Positions 10,501 through 24,640 of a stretch of 64,000 nucleotides of DNA are shown here, in pieces. Location: NCBI GenBank assembly GCA_036877525.1, contig JAZGTH010000002.1:8230501-8294500 (forward strand), given 5' to 3'. Origin of the DNA: Chromobotia macracanthus. Lineage: Eukaryota; Chordata; Actinopteri; Cypriniformes; Botiidae. The first letter of the stretch is position 1. Every line of letters starts with the position of its first letter. A model generated the notes under the pieces. It saw only the letters and a program-made list of their open reading frames with translations. It was not told where the DNA came from and ran no database searches. The position numbers were made by a program, and so were the translations under genes.

Positions 10501-12348
10501 CCTGAAATGCAAATGGGTTCACAAGGTGTAGGAACTGAATTTTATTATTGTCCTATTGTTTGTTGTTTATCAAACTCAGTGTTACAAGCCAACTGTTACT
10601 AACCAAGCTTTTAAAAGTTTACAGAATTCAATGCTCTCTGCAGAAAGATCAAATATCAATTCCATAATAAAATTTTAAAGCTCAGAAAATAACAGATTTC
10701 AACTATACTATTCAGTTCAGACAAGATTCTTGCATTTTAAACAGTTAGACAGAGAGATGGACTAAAACACTTGGTCTTTAAAGCTGAACTACTTTCAACA
10801 TGATATAAATACTTGTAAAAATAAAATAATTTTATTTTTTTAATATTGACAAAATTATAAAAGAGTCAAATGTGTGATAACTCAAAGTTTAATTATATGA
10901 GTGGGCTGGAAATATCTGAACCTGAAAATGGGTTGCAGACCAAAAAGTCATTGAGAGCCCCTGGTGTAAAATTTTGGTGCAGTTTTTTGTGAGTTCCTGT
11001 TTGACAGGTGAGATGGAGGAAAGTCACTTCTTACAAATGACTGCTCACACAAACAGACCCCTCCCAACAGCTCTCATATAGGAGAGCTATTTGTGGAAAG
11101 ACTGCCATTAGAATGAACATTGCTATTAGCTATCCTTCCCTCTCTCACTCATTTTCTCACTCTATTGTTCTGTGGACAGTAAGCACAGCTGTTTCTATGC
11201 CGAAGGTTAACTAAGGGCTTGAGGCAGGTTCATGCACTCCAATCAGTCTTTTATTGGTTACAGTTGAGGGATGTGTTTAAACACCCACACACACAAAACA
11301 CATTTTTAAGATGGTTCTGGGAGATTTTGCCACATCGTGGCAGTTTTAGTTTGGACTTGAAACTGGACTTGCATCCCCCTGCGGCCATGCAGAGAAAGGA
11401 CAGAAAATGTTTAGGACAGCACTGCTGTGAAAATTTACATCAAAACTCGGTTTAGGCTGATCCAAGCTGAGATGCACTGCTGCAGTGGGAACACAAGGCA
11501 CTCTGGGTAAAAATTTGCCATACCAGATAAACTATAAATGAACATTAAATGAAATGTTAAAGCCACAGGAAATGTTGCCTGTGGCAATGCTGTTAATCGC
11601 CCAATGCCCAAACCTTAGCATACATTAATTTCTCATCAGCATACATTAACTTCATGACTGCATGTGTAATGTTCTGCTGGGTGCAGAAGCTGATGTCTCT
11701 CGCTCACACACACATTTGCTTTTTGCCAAAACCTAGAGAGCTGCTTACAGAGGCAACATGTTCTAAAAGACAGGCAACTTAATTATGCTGTCTCCTATGT
11801 CAAAATTCTATGGCGGCATCACATTGCATTGCAACCATTGCCACCTAAGATGGTGAAAAAAGAGATTGAAATATTCATTATTAATATCTTAAATTTGTAT
11901 TTCATATAAAAAGTATCAATAACTGGGAAGGTTCTCAGACGTTAGCGAAGCGTTTTTAAAACCTATAATTGTAAGGTGGGTCAGTAACTTGCCAACAGCA
12001 AACTCAAATCAAACTACTCAACAGACTACTCAAATTGAAATCAATAGCTAGTCTCTCGTGTGAAGCACAATTTGTGTGATACATGTTGCTGCCTATGTAA
12101 AGTGTTCCAAATCAGTCACTTAAGAGGTTCCATGATGGTAAGGATGAATGCTTCATAAGCAGACAACAGGCAGTGAGGCAGCTTACTAGGTTTTGGAACA
12201 GCTATAGTGTGTCACAGTAGTGACCCTGTTTTTTCTGCAAATCAAACTAATCTTTAACAACATTCATTCATATTATTAGCATAGCAATATAAAGCTAAGA
12301 GGCCTGTGGTGATTTAACAGATAATTACACCCAAACTAAATAACCGGC

Positions 12349-12379
<31 letters not shown>
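12349..12379. repeat. (GA)n microsatellite
   Basis: About 30 bases of AG repeat with one interruption, in intron 2. Confidence 0.9.
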
Positions 12380-13150
12380 TGTTTGGAGGAGGACAGGGAG
12401 TGATGTAGTGATAGATGGATAGATGCAGGGCATGTTACCCTGCTGGGAACTCATTCAGAGTCTAGACTCAATCTTTTGACAGCATGCTACCATTAAACCA
12501 GTGACAGGTCATCCCTTCATTCCCCCAGGGGATGAGAAAGGCTTAATTCAGCATTAAGGCTGTTTGTTTGAGGTGTTATTTCGTATGAGGACAGAAAAGG
12601 ATTGTAAGCTGGTGCTCTTAGCCTTCATGCACATGAAACAAACAAGTTTAATAACCTTATTCATCAGGCATGGAAAAAAGAGAAGCAACATGGCTGGGTA
12701 GATACCAGTGGGATAACATACATACAGAACTATAAAATACTGATAGCAAGACAACAGACCTCCATTTCAAGAGCAGACCATCTTGGAACTAATGAGGTTT
12801 ATAGGGAAAAATATAAGCTTTTGATTCAGGATTTTATATTAGAGATTGTCTTTTATTCCAAAACTGGAACATTAACATCAATGCCCTGCCACAAAAAAAG
12901 AACAATATAGCAAACTACCAAAAATGTATCATGCTAGTACCTTTGCATTCTATGAGCTACCTTGGATAACATGGTACATGAACAAGATAATCAGTTTTTA
13001 AAATTTAATACCATAACTGTCCCATGGTATTACCAAATTACATCTTTGTAAGCGTATCTGACATCTCCAGTCACCTGATTCTATTCACAAACTCTACATT
13101 CATTTCTCCACTGTTAAGTAATATCTTGAGGTGTAGGTGGTTCCACTGAC

Positions 13151-13319
13151 CTGAACTTTCTGTGCTTTCCGCTTGTCAGCTCTTTGGTTCTGATGGTAAA
13201 TACGGCTGAAGTTTGAAACGATTACAGGAACAGGAAGAGCGATGACCAGCACCCCACTAAGAGAACAGATGGAGCCAAATATCTTCCCTGCTATGGTCTT
13301 AGGGACCATGTCTCCATAC
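13151..13319 (-). CDS. kcnd3: kcnd3 coding exon 2 (selectivity filter end, S6)
   Basis: The acceptor TTTCTCTGCAG ends at 13320. The first base completes the filter glycine (GG|G) and 56 codons follow, residues 369-424: YGD of the filter, pore-loop exit, S6 with the PVP gating kink (397-399) and NFSRIYHQNQRADKRKAQ. Through YHQNQRADKR it is essentially invariant among Kv4 channels. The end is unusual. Mammalian Kv4 reads AQKKARLAR across the junction, but using the strongest donor here (CAG|GTCAGT, after 13151) gives AQK-VQ-KARLAR, two extra residues. A weaker donor six bases earlier (AAA|GTTCAG, exon end 13157) would restore the family sequence exactly. Either choice keeps the frame. Confidence 0.93.
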
Positions 13320-13727
13320 CTGCAGAGAAAGAGTGAGAAATAGAGACACGTCTGTTACTGAGATATGTGCATCCTGCTTTTCTGAACACTTGTTTCACAA
13401 GCCAGAAGCAAAAATATAACCAGACACACACAAACACACGTTTTCACACCTACACAAATTTAGCTTTTCATAACAATTACAATCCGTTTTATAATTACAT
13501 TTAAAATAATGCTTGATCACAATTCTAAAACTAAAAATACGCTTTTGGTTTAGTGTAAATTTACATGTGCACATGGCCAATGTAAGAAAAGCAGGAAGGT
13601 GAGAGTGATCATTTCATTAGGGGTGCAAGACTTCAAATGTAACAAATGATTATTGAAGCAGAAGGTGAAATAGGCGAGAGAGATGACACTTTCATTTATG
13701 TATCTGTTTGTTTTATAAACTTTTTGT

Positions 13728-14065
13728 CTCGAAAGCTGTTTGTTTGGAAATTCTGTTGTTTAGAAAGCTGTTTGTTAGGAACATCTTTTGTTTAGAAAGT
13801 TTGTTTGGAACATCTTTTGTTTAGAAAGCTGTTTGTTTGGAACATCTTTTGTTTAGAAAGCTGTTTGTTTGGAACATCTTTTGTTTAGAAAGTTGTTTGT
13901 CTGGAACGTCTTTGGTTTAGAAAGTTGTTTGGATCGTCTTTTGTTTAGAAAATTGTTTGTTTGGAACCTTTATTGTTTAGAAAGCTGTTTGTATGGAACC
14001 TCTATTGTTTAGAAAACTGTTTGTTCGGAACGTCTTCGGTTTAGAAAGTAGTTTGTTTGCAAAGT
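13728..14065. repeat. 32-bp minisatellite, about ten units
   Basis: A tandem array of a unit like TTTAGAAAGCTGTTTGTTTG followed by GAACATCTTTTG (32 bp), with some units shortened by 4-6 bp and point changes increasing toward the right end. It lies in intron 1, about 400 nt from the acceptor of coding exon 2, on the intron side. No spacers alternate with the units, so it is not CRISPR-like. Confidence 0.9.
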
Positions 14066-17000
14066 CATTTGTTCACCAACCCATTTGTTTGTAAGATTAG
14101 TCAGAAACCCATTTGTTTACATAATAAGTCTTTGTCTAGAGAACTGAGCATAGCTAGCTATTAGGTCTTTAAAAACATCACAGAATGGGTCCAATATTAG
14201 CGTGCTGTGAGAAAACACTAAAAAATATGCGCAAAACCCAGCAGAGATGAAGTAATTTAAGATGAAAGATGCTTGAATTAGAACATTTTAGTCGCTCAGT
14301 CCAATGCCCTGGTTATTTTATGGACATAAAATACGATTTAGTACAATTATGAAAAAATGAAAATACAATTACACGCACCACAGTAGATCTTCCTGAGCAT
14401 GTGTGATGGCCTCTCATCTGAATTCAGGCGGTAAGGAGGGGAAAGACTTTTTAAAGATAAGAAAGTGGCTGAAATATCCGTTCAAACAAATTGGATAGTT
14501 AAGATGGCTTTAGGAAAAGGAAGACATTTGTTTTAAAAAAGCTATAGACTAAAGTAATTGGATGCTGATAGAATACAGCCAGTGAGTGAGACTAGGAGCA
14601 CCATGCGGAGGAGAAAAGCTGAAATTTAACCATAATGTCAGATATGTGTTTGTATAACAATGCATACATGTACAGATGTTAAGAATTAATAGCTTTCTTT
14701 TGAACCAATCCAAATGGATTCAGTGAATGCCGGAGAGGGTTTAATTAACAATGGATAATCCTGTTTCCTCATTAAATTAATGCATTAAATTGTGCAAAGA
14801 GACGAACCATTAAAACCAATACAATCAGAAAACACAGAGCGAACAGAGGATTTGTAAAGAGACTCTAAAGTCGGAATTTAAATGTCTCATATGCACAAAG
14901 TAATTCATTAGGAGAGAATGCTGTAATGGGTCATGGAAGCAGAGTTAAAACAGGGTTCCATTTAGCATAACACAGTCACAAAAACACTGCAGCACTGCCA
15001 GCATCTGACAAATGAACAGGTAATCACTTTAAAATAATGAAGGATTCTTCAAATAACACTACAGGAAAGAAAAATAGCTTTCTGATTATTCATAAATCTG
15101 TCAACGCTAATATTTGTCTTATATTTGGAGTCTCATTTAACACTTTTTGAAACTCATTTCAAGAGTTGATTAGAGTGGCATTCTAAGAGGACTGGATCAT
15201 ATTCATGTGAGAATATTACAGAGAGAGATCTCTCAGTGTTTGATGTAATCGAAACTAATTTACACTTTACAATTTCAATACACACTATATAACAATACAC
15301 AATACAATCTGGGACACAGAGCATAGAGATGATAAGCAGTCCTTTGGTACACACACAAAAAGACACAACTAAACACCCTGCAGGACACAGGGCTTAGCAG
15401 CTCAGACTGAACGAACTACGGGCCAAACAAAAGCTCCCCCTGGACTGAGTTCAGGATTACGGCTTACTTCTGAGCTGCTCTGTGTATTTAACAGTGAATT
15501 CAGGTTCTCGTTTCATTGTACAATAATTATGAAGACAATTATGTGTGTATATTTGTGTTTTGTGCCTTTCCAAATTATTAGGAAATCTATTTTGGTCTGA
15601 CTAATCTAAACAACCTAGATCAAATAAATTTGGTGGAATAATTGCACCTAAATTTTGAACTACATTTCAAAGAAGCAGTTATAATTCAGAAAAAGAAAAC
15701 TGGTAATCAGTAATAAGTACTATTGCAAGGCACTGTGTGTTTGTGTTTAAAATTGCTCTTTGATGTGAATAATAGACATGTTCGATCAAGTATGTGTGTG
15801 TGTGTGCTTGTATGTACTGTTCTCTGCAGAGTCCTCCTAAAATGGTTTGCAAAATCAGTCAATAAACACCCACACAGACACACACACACACATTAAGCAT
15901 TTAGGACTCCTGATTAAAGCAGCGTAAGAGACTTAATGGTGTTGGTAATCAAGGATTTGGTCCTTCCTTTAGTCCTTTGCATTTAAAATGGATAAATCAA
16001 AGATAAGATCAACTGATTAAAATCATTCACAGTATGCAGATTACCAGCTCACACACAATACAGTACTCAACACACAACAGTATCTCACAATAAATAAATA
16101 TGTATAAAACACAATCTTATTTTTTGTCCTGGCATCCCTTCATTCTGACCTTCATGTTTATCAACCTACCGAAAATCAATCCACATCTGCATATCTGATT
16201 TATATTCCATACCTTTTAATCTTCTTTGAATCAGACTGAAAATGAATATTCATGAAATATTCAGAGCAACATCCACATGCTAGTACACTAAAGGTGGAGC
16301 TACATGCTTATTCATAGACTTTCAATGAAGTGATCTTTCATTTATAGAGCTGATGAGGATCTTAGCTCTTCTCAACATCAGTGGACTGATCTAACTTTAG
16401 ATCAGAGAGAAGATAGCTTAAGTTATTTATGCATAGTGTCAAAGGTCAAGGTTTGACTGGTTATCATGGGCCAGTTAGGCTGATAGATGCCATAACTACA
16501 TCAGAAATGGGGGCCAAAAGGATTTTATGATGTTTTAATGTCACAGCTCATGCAGGTCACGTACTTCCAAGAGGGCTTGTACCAGCCCAGCAGCTTCCAT
16601 TAAGATAAATAGCTTTCTCCAAATATTATAGACCTCCTTGATCTGTATGTGTGCATTAGAGTCTTTAAGATGTAAGAGTCAGCTTAAACACAATTACATA
16701 CCTAGGTGAAGGAGAGTGTACATTGTCTTGATAAGGAAACAGCAGCCACATTATTCATGGTACTGGACTGAAACCAAAGATGATAACAGCAAAAAGGACA
16801 GATTTGGAACAAATGAGAAAGAGAGTGAGAGACAGAGAGAACAGAGAAGGTGGAAGCAATGCAGAAGCACAATGTGACCTGCAATGTTAAGCGATTATAC
16901 ATGAGGAGGATGAATCAATCCTTTTCGTGTCAAAAGATTTAGTCCACAACCCAGTAAAACAGAAGACCCATGAAATCAGGAGAAAAATCAAAGGATTGTG

Positions 17001-18764
17001 GAACAAATCTGATGTGGAACCTTTTGCTTCACAATCTCACAGCTTTAAAAAAACAAAAGCTCTTTTCTCCGGACTCTCAACTGTCATAAAAGGGAGTATC
17101 TGCATGTCACATGGTGTTGAATACTCTTTAACGCACACACTCACACAACCTCTTTCATGCATGGAAACCGCTTGATTTGACTGCTTTCTCTTTGACTGCT
17201 TTTTGCCACTACGACTCCACTGCTGCAGTAATGAGGAAAGCATGGAGAGCGTGTCATTAGCCCTTTAGCGCTGCAGGCCTGCAGACTTGCAGTTAGCGCT
17301 CGCTACATTACTGCCTGACTGCTGTTACACAACACACTCTCCCAAACCCAAACTCTCATCCCACTCAAATGTAAAGCTTCTCTCCCATCCTCCTCAATCC
17401 TTTTTTTCCCACTTCCCACCCCCTTGTGTTTTATATTCACCTCCCACAGAGCTGGTGTGACCTGCTTGGAGTCATCATTCCAACATTCACTAGTTCAGTT
17501 TTTGTCTAATACAACAATTAAAATAAAGATTAGCTCATTTTATTCAACAGCAAATCTGCTGATATGAGCACAAAAGGATTGCAGTGAAATAAGCTCGAAA
17601 TTGAACCCTCTGTCACCTCTGTGTAAACATTCTCTGTTTCATAGCTCAGGAGATGGTGTTCTTAGTTGTTTCATTTAGGCATGAACCCATGTCTTAGGTG
17701 TTTATCTGGGAAACAGACACAACACTTGTTGACATACAGTGACAGTACAGAGCTAAACAAATAATGTAGATTATACCGGTCAGATACTTTACTTTGGGAT
17801 AAAGTTATAAAGAGTTATATATAGTTATATAAAATTATATATAAATATATATTTTTGGGATAAAATATAAAGAAATATTTGAGTAGTGATTTTGAAAAAC
17901 AAATCTCTGAAATCTCTGACTTTGGTATCTTTTGTGACATTGCTGAGGTCTCTTCAGATTGAAATTGTAGATGAGACATTTAAAATTTCTGGGTCTGAGA
18001 AATGTGAAATGCATACTTACGCAAAAGTTTCTGTTTACTTTCCACCTAATCTCATTGCTGTCTAGAAGAATCAATTATTAAAATATGTTTTTTATTTTTT
18101 CTATGGGCATGTATTATTGAACATTTAAAGCAACAGTTTGTAGTTTGAGCACAGGTCTCACAGGCTCCATTGCTCAGGAACTCTGACTGGAGGATGTAAA
18201 ACTGGAAAGCGTCAGTTTCTGGGGTGATTAGCTTTATTTCAGACTTACAAATACACACAAATACACACACTCTGACATAGTGTACACACACTTTTGACAT
18301 AGTTTCAGCCACAAACATTCCTAAAGGATTTATCAGCTCATCTGAATTCCGCCTGCATAAGTTTTGAAGTTTGTAAGTAGGTTGCTGAGAAAACTAGGCC
18401 ACTCCTCCTCCAGCACCCTTCAGATGGGTTTTTATTCCCTTCTTCATCCTCATCATCAGCTGACGAGACCTACCACCCCAGTTCTTATTCACCTCATTAC
18501 ACAAATACACACATAAACACTCTCAGTCTACTCCAGATGTGACAACTTGGAAGATGAAAAACGTATATCCGCCATAAAGGATGCCTCTAAATTTGGCAAA
18601 ACATTTTGTTTACCTCTAAAAAGATCTTTACACCTGTACACAGTAGGGATGACTAGAAGTGCCTGAGTACTTGGAATGTCAGCAATGACACATTATGTAA
18701 CCTTTCATAAAGTTTTAGAAACTGTTATTAAACTGTTAACTGTTTTACCATTATTAAAATTCTG

Positions 18765-18963
18765 GGTAACACTGTATTTTACAGTGTACTTGTTACATAT
18801 GTTACATACACTTACTATAGTATTAACAGTAAATAATATATAATTACTTTCAACATCCCCAAAACCAAACCCACATCGTATAGTAAGTACATGTTGTTAA
18901 TTAATATTCTTCAGTATTTAAATTGCATAATTACACAGTACACTTTTAAAATAAAGTGTAACC
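18765..18963. mobile_element. MITE with about 30-bp terminal inverted repeats
   Basis: The left end GGTAACACTGTATTTTACAG is mirrored at the right by ACTTTTAAAATAAAGTGTAA plus CC. These ends are imperfect inverted repeats about 200 bp apart. The element is non-coding and AT-rich, and resembles a common fish DNA-transposon-derived MITE (recalled, not searched). Confidence 0.7.
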
Positions 18964-21900
18964 AAATTCAGTAACAACTATAAAACAAACATGTCAAAAA
19001 GTTGCCACTTTTAATTATTGATTACATACTTCCAATAATGAAAAACATATTTAAAATCTATTTCTATAAGTAATGCAAAAATATATTTCTGTCTCTGGGT
19101 TTCTTTCCTATTGCAGATCCAAGAAGAAGAAGCCTCTCCCATAACCTCAATTACCCATCTCAAATGATCCATCCAATCAAGGCCACCACAACTTAACTTG
19201 CAAACAGCACCTGTGTCTTATCAAATTTGGTTGCGTCACAGTCCTGATCTGCAGTATCATGACTAATTTATCCGGTCTCTTTCACTCAGCTAAATAACGC
19301 TAGCCTCTGAACCCTCAGTGCTTCATTCTGATGGGAGATCGGTTACACTTGTAGCTCTCTGGAAAGCGATATGTCGGCCAGCTCATGCTGTGAAGGAAGC
19401 TAATATCCTGGCACACACATTTACCAGGCCAATCAGAAGAAAGATGCAGGTTAATACTGGAGTCACCAGAGCAATGTGCAATGCTAATTGATCTTTGACC
19501 CAAGCAGGAGCCCAGCATTGCCCGGCCCTTAACCAGTGATCGAATGTACTGATTGGCTTTTAATGAAACCACACGCAGTCATTGATCCTAATCAAAGCAG
19601 GTTCAGTTACTGCTACAGATATTCAGTTAGAGCACCAGCCCACACCTGATGCTTCTTGTTGTTCAACCACAGATTTCAACAGCCTTAAACTGGCATGTAA
19701 TTGGTGATGACAGCCGTCCATCATCTGCCAGTGTCTTATCAGCAGTCAGTCAGATTGCACTTATTCCCAGCAGCGTTGCTCATTTAAGACATTGTGCACC
19801 TTCATGCATATTTGAAAAACTGGCAGGCACAATGGAACCAACACCAGGTCTCAATGACATGATTCAGAGATCACTCTGCCCATAGAAATCCACTCTGCCC
19901 AAACGTGCCAGAGGGTGATCATGTCATGGCGGAACATTTTAGTATTGCGGTTCTCCTGAGAGATCAAGGAGCCTTTCCAGAGAATAACAGCAATCGAAAC
20001 CAATGCAAGCACAGAGAACATGAATAAGGTAGATTTACATTTCCCATACATGTTCACAAGTCTCTGAGGTGGAGTCCAAGTCAAAGCCAAGTCTCAAGTC
20101 TGACTGAAATCCCTTCATTAGTAATATTTCTTTGTTCCCTGCTTTTATTTTAAGTTTATAAACTAATTATTTTTTAATTATTACTTATTTTTAAATGTAG
20201 AAATTATTCATTTTTTCATATGCATTATATTGCAGGTTTTAAAGTCAAATGTCATTGTGTTAATGGGATAATTGCATAATGTTTTTTTGCATATCTTTTT
20301 TTAATTAGTTGAATGATTCTGCAGATCTGTCTAAATGATTCTTTTGCAGTTCAGTTTGACTGTAAAGTTTTGATTACAAAAATTGATTGCAAGCATAAAG
20401 CCCTTTTAAGACGGTACTATCAAAGAAAGTTAGAGACATTCATGTTTTCTCTTGTGTTTTAACCTGCGTGAACTACTGTAAAAGTTTTTCTCTTTTTTTC
20501 CCTCTTTTGACGTTTTTGTCAATAAAATATAGAACCACAACCACATCTGGTAAACTGGCCTCAGTGATATAAGTGTCAGGTAAGAGACTTGCTTTCATTT
20601 CTCCACTCAGTAACATAAGAATTATACAAATAATCACATATAGACTCATATAGACATGTATTGTCTATTTCAGGTGGTTTATTATAAGCAGCCAATTTAA
20701 TAAAATAATAGCACTTTTATTTTAAATGACCTTTTTATCTCCCAAATCCCAAGTCAAGGCTGACAAGACCAATGACTGCAAAATAACAGAATTAGACAAA
20801 AAACTGTCACAAGACAAACTCATAAATAACAGCAACTTACTAAAGTATGCTTAACTCCCTGATTTCTGTACCTAAGCTTCCCTGTGAATGTGCAGAATAC
20901 AAAAGATGCCTCAGTCTTCTGATTGGCTAAACCTGCTTTCTGCAGCCCATGGTAATTTTTTGGCAGTTAGCACTATCACAGAGACAGGTGTGATATTTCA
21001 GGACATCTTATTCAGTGATACCTGTTAGGTTATATGAATATTTATATTAACAGTTTAATAATTATAGAGAAAACCTAACCAGAATGTTTGAAGAATGTCA
21101 ATATAGGTATTGCAAGCACAGCAAAAGAGGACAATTAGAAAGAAGAAGTGCCTCTTTGTGGTGCACTGTAAGACACATATCCCACTCGCAACAGTGTCGC
21201 AGCCTCTCAATGTGACATGATACATTTGGTGAATTTGAATATGCTAATTCTTAACAATGCAATTAGTTGCCAAGGTGACAGAATAAAACTGAAGGAAGAC
21301 CGCTGTGTTATGCGGCAGTATATTAGAGACATTTATCTCTGTCTGATCTTCTACTTCTGCTTGAGACATTAACCATGAAGGAAATGAGGGCAGAGGGCGT
21401 CCTCTGTCTCCTGTTGTCCTTAAAGACAATTTCTCCTGACATCTGGAATCATTACCGTGATGACTTCAGTATCCATGGTCTCGAACACCGGGAACAATCA
21501 ATACCTGTCGCCATGGTGATTTAAACAGCAGGGATCTCAGCTGAAACCTTTTTTTCATCTTATTACTGCTCCTGTCATCTGTAATCAATGATGTGTCATT
21601 CACTCATCCTTTGATGTGTGTGTCTGTGTCCACAGGTATACATCTACAAGCGTCTGGGTGTGCATACGTGTGCGGTATGTTTAAAATCAAAAGGTACAGC
21701 AGATGCCCCTTTAATGGATTCTCATCGATCTGAATGGAAAACGTTCCAGCTTCACTACACTCTGGCACCTGATATCTTTTATCTGTCTTGTGGACCTTTC
21801 TCATTTTGTCTCTCTCTTTCAGCTCACCTCCAGCGATCCATCTTTCTCTCTTCACCTACTTTTCTCAATCGCTCTTCAACAGAGGTAAATTGTATGTGAG

Positions 21901-23547
21901 TGTGTCTGTCTGCGTCTGTCTGTTTAGTGCGTCTCTATAGTTCTGCATTGACTACATCAGGTGGAAGGTACTAAAATCAGCTGTGCTGAGTCATGGGGCT
22001 CAACAAACTCCAAACACTTTGAAGAGGGCATGCTATTTTCAGCATATATGTAGAGGTTAAAAAGAAAACAAACCTGACTTGAGAATGTTCATGCAGTCAA
22101 ATTTTCACCATAATTAAGCACATTGTTACTGGTGTCTGCATTTACGTTACTCAGTTAAAAAACTAATGAAATAAGTGCACAAATTATTAAACCAAGTGGC
22201 ACCTGCAAACAAATTATGCTAGTCACTTTTGTGACAAATTAACTTATCTTAGCTACTTTCAACCAGCTGGTCTCAAGGTGATTTTTAGTGCATGTACTGC
22301 ATGAAGTCAGTTCACATCAAGTTCCCTCTTGTATGTAGTTCATTAATATAGACAGGTTCTACAAAGTTTGACAACTTGAAATACATTTTGTATACAACTT
22401 TTGTCTTTTTGTGATGTTTTGCCTGGAAAGTGTTATATCTCTAAAGTAAATACCACTAGGTTAAATATTTTTGGTATATAATTTAAAGCAATTCACAACT
22501 TTTAATTGTTACATTTTCTTGGGGCCAACACTGATCCTGTGGTAAAAACAACTCAAACTACATTTGCCTGAATTAACAGAAAGTATCATATTCACTGTCC
22601 AACTGATCTGTGAGACACACGTGAATCTGACCAGTGCAGTTATGAGCTAGTGTGGGTCACCCATGCTTTTTGCTCTTAATCCAGTAGTACTCTAGGTAAC
22701 CAACTTTAGGCTCAAGTTATCCATTATGGTTGACTTCTCAGTGGGAAAGCTTGAAGTAATGTGCAATGCAATTTTCTTGGGTGACCCATGAATTTTTAAT
22801 TAATTTAACTCTGAAGTGACAGTGGGAACCCAATTAAAACTTGGCTGCTCACACCAATAAGCAACAGCCAAACAATTTCATATATGAGGACCCTGGTTTG
22901 AGTGTCCAGAAAGATGAAGGGAAGGTCTTTCTGTGTTCAGTTCCTCCCCCAGGCTTGTGTGTGACTGAAAGCTAATCAATTGAAAAACGTCTCTGAAACA
23001 CAAGTACACATACATCTCTGTTTTTCCCCTCTAACCTCTATTTATTGACATTTCTATCTGTAATCTGGATGGATAGAGGAAGAGACAGAAGGAGAGAGAG
23101 GCAGAAAGAAAAAGAGAGAGCATGAATGAGGCTTTTAATAATGCAACAAAGACCAAGCACACCTTGGGGTGTAGGGGCCACAGCAGGATCAGAGCTGCAG
23201 TGAGGAGCCACACTCCTCTGCCTGACTCTCATAAAACTGGACCTCAGAAGCTAATGAAACCAACGTGTAGGTTCTGAGAGCTGTAACCCAGATGGATTTA
23301 TGTTTTAAGTGAAGCATAATCTCATTGGCTTTACATACATAAATGTGTAGTGCCATTAACGTTTAATGTTTCCTATCAGCAATCAACATCCTCCATCATT
23401 AACACCTTTTGTTCTAGAGTGACTGTTGAAAAAAATAACTACACACACTTGTTTGGATATTATGGTAAGGGCTTTTTATTGACATCAGAGTAAGCTAATT
23501 AAATTTGCTGTATCCAAGTAAAAACAACTAAACCTGAACCACTCATC

Positions 23548-23578
<31 letters not shown>

Positions 23579-24463
23579 CATGGTAACTAACATATTCTAA
23601 TTACTGACAAACTAAGCTTTTATTCACAGGAAAAACTATATCATTAGTAAACACACAAATATACCCAACCTGACTGTAGAGAGGTGTTGAGAGGACAGGT
23701 CTGTAATTAAAGAGCTTCAGTGTGCAAGTGTGTGAGAGAAAGTTCCTGTTACAACATTTCAGCATCACAGCATGAAAGCCAGCAGAGTGAGTGTTTCAGC
23801 TTATATGTGTATGTATGTGTGTTTGTCTTGTCTCATATCTCTGTCCTGTTCAGACTGCTCTGACCTGCATTCAGACAGGTGTCAGTGTGTCTCTCTCTCC
23901 CTCTTTCTCTCTGTCTGTCTGTACATTGCCTGTCCATGGAAAGTGCATTGAGCTGTAAATTATTTAGGCACTGTCTCATGCATTATATACAGTATATATA
24001 CACAGTATATATTAATATATACACACACCCACACACCCATATGTATACTTTAGGTGTGTGTGTGTTTATATACACATACTTTACTCTAAACAGACACCTC
24101 ACTTGTGAATCTTCTTAGCCACCAGTAATCCAGTTTAACCAATCATTATTAGCTTTGGTATAGCCCATGAGTATTTAAATTAATTCACTGTCATCCTTTT
24201 CAGTGCTAATACGCTGCTTTTTTTGTAAATTAGGCTTACTATTGATTGCACCTTGCAAGACTCAGCACTTTTTTCCCTGTTACCTGTGAAAAGTGTGAGC
24301 AGAAAATGGAATGTTGTTTATAAGAGACCTTGTGCACAGCTTAGCGATCATGGTGGCCTAATTAATCAAATAATGATCATGTGATGAAGACAATTATTAC
24401 GCTGGTACATAAATGCATTTGGCAGTCATGTTCAGGCAAAAAAAGAATCAGAGCTGATCAGGT

Positions 24464-24640
24464 GCTCGGATCACAAAGGTGGAGTGATGAAGTGTCTTAA
24501 ATTATGGTGGTTTACTGGATCCTGTTTAGTCAAGCACTGAGATCTGGCCTGCAAGATGGGGAATTGCATAGTGCAAATAACACTCAGAACAAATTTTTTG
24601 GGCCATTACTCAATTTGCATAATTTCTTTAATGAATAGCG
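24464..24640 (+). repeat. Intronic segment with a related copy at 45905-46112
   Basis: It shares several ordered blocks with 45905-46112, including GGATCACAAAGGTGGAG (versus GGATCACAGTGGTGGAG), GCCTGCAAGAT, TCAGAAC..ATTTT and AATTTGCATAATT. It may be a decayed transposon copy or a duplicated regulatory block. No terminal repeats are visible. Confidence 0.6.

Larger units (their letters stand above)
6678..13150. other. kcnd3 intron 2
   Basis: The intron is 6,473 nt. It contains a degenerate 'gttgctaggt' type repeat (7405-7520) and a GA microsatellite (12349-12379). Around 10455-10975 an isolated 'gggtcatgaccctg' and a distant 'gggttgcagacc' suggest a decayed repeat. Overlapping plus-strand frames at 8345-8658 have no recognisable content. 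I see no supported gene or RNA. Confidence 0.75.
13320..24460. other. kcnd3 intron 1, 3' part (minus-strand sense)
   Basis: First block of the 44,659-nt intron between coding exons 2 and 1. It holds the minisatellite (13728-14065), a MITE (18765-18963), a CA run near 23549-23575 and short GA-rich patches. Around 20050-20095 the words AGTCCAAGTC and AAGTCTCAAGTC suggest a decayed repeat. I see no exons. Confidence 0.75.

Noticed and set aside
10455..10975. Possible hAT MITE from 'gggtcatgaccctg' and 'gggttgcagacc'
   Set aside because: The two ends are too far apart and too decayed to define an element.
13728..14065. Possible CRISPR array
   Set aside because: The 32-bp units are contiguous without unique spacers, in a vertebrate intron: a minisatellite.
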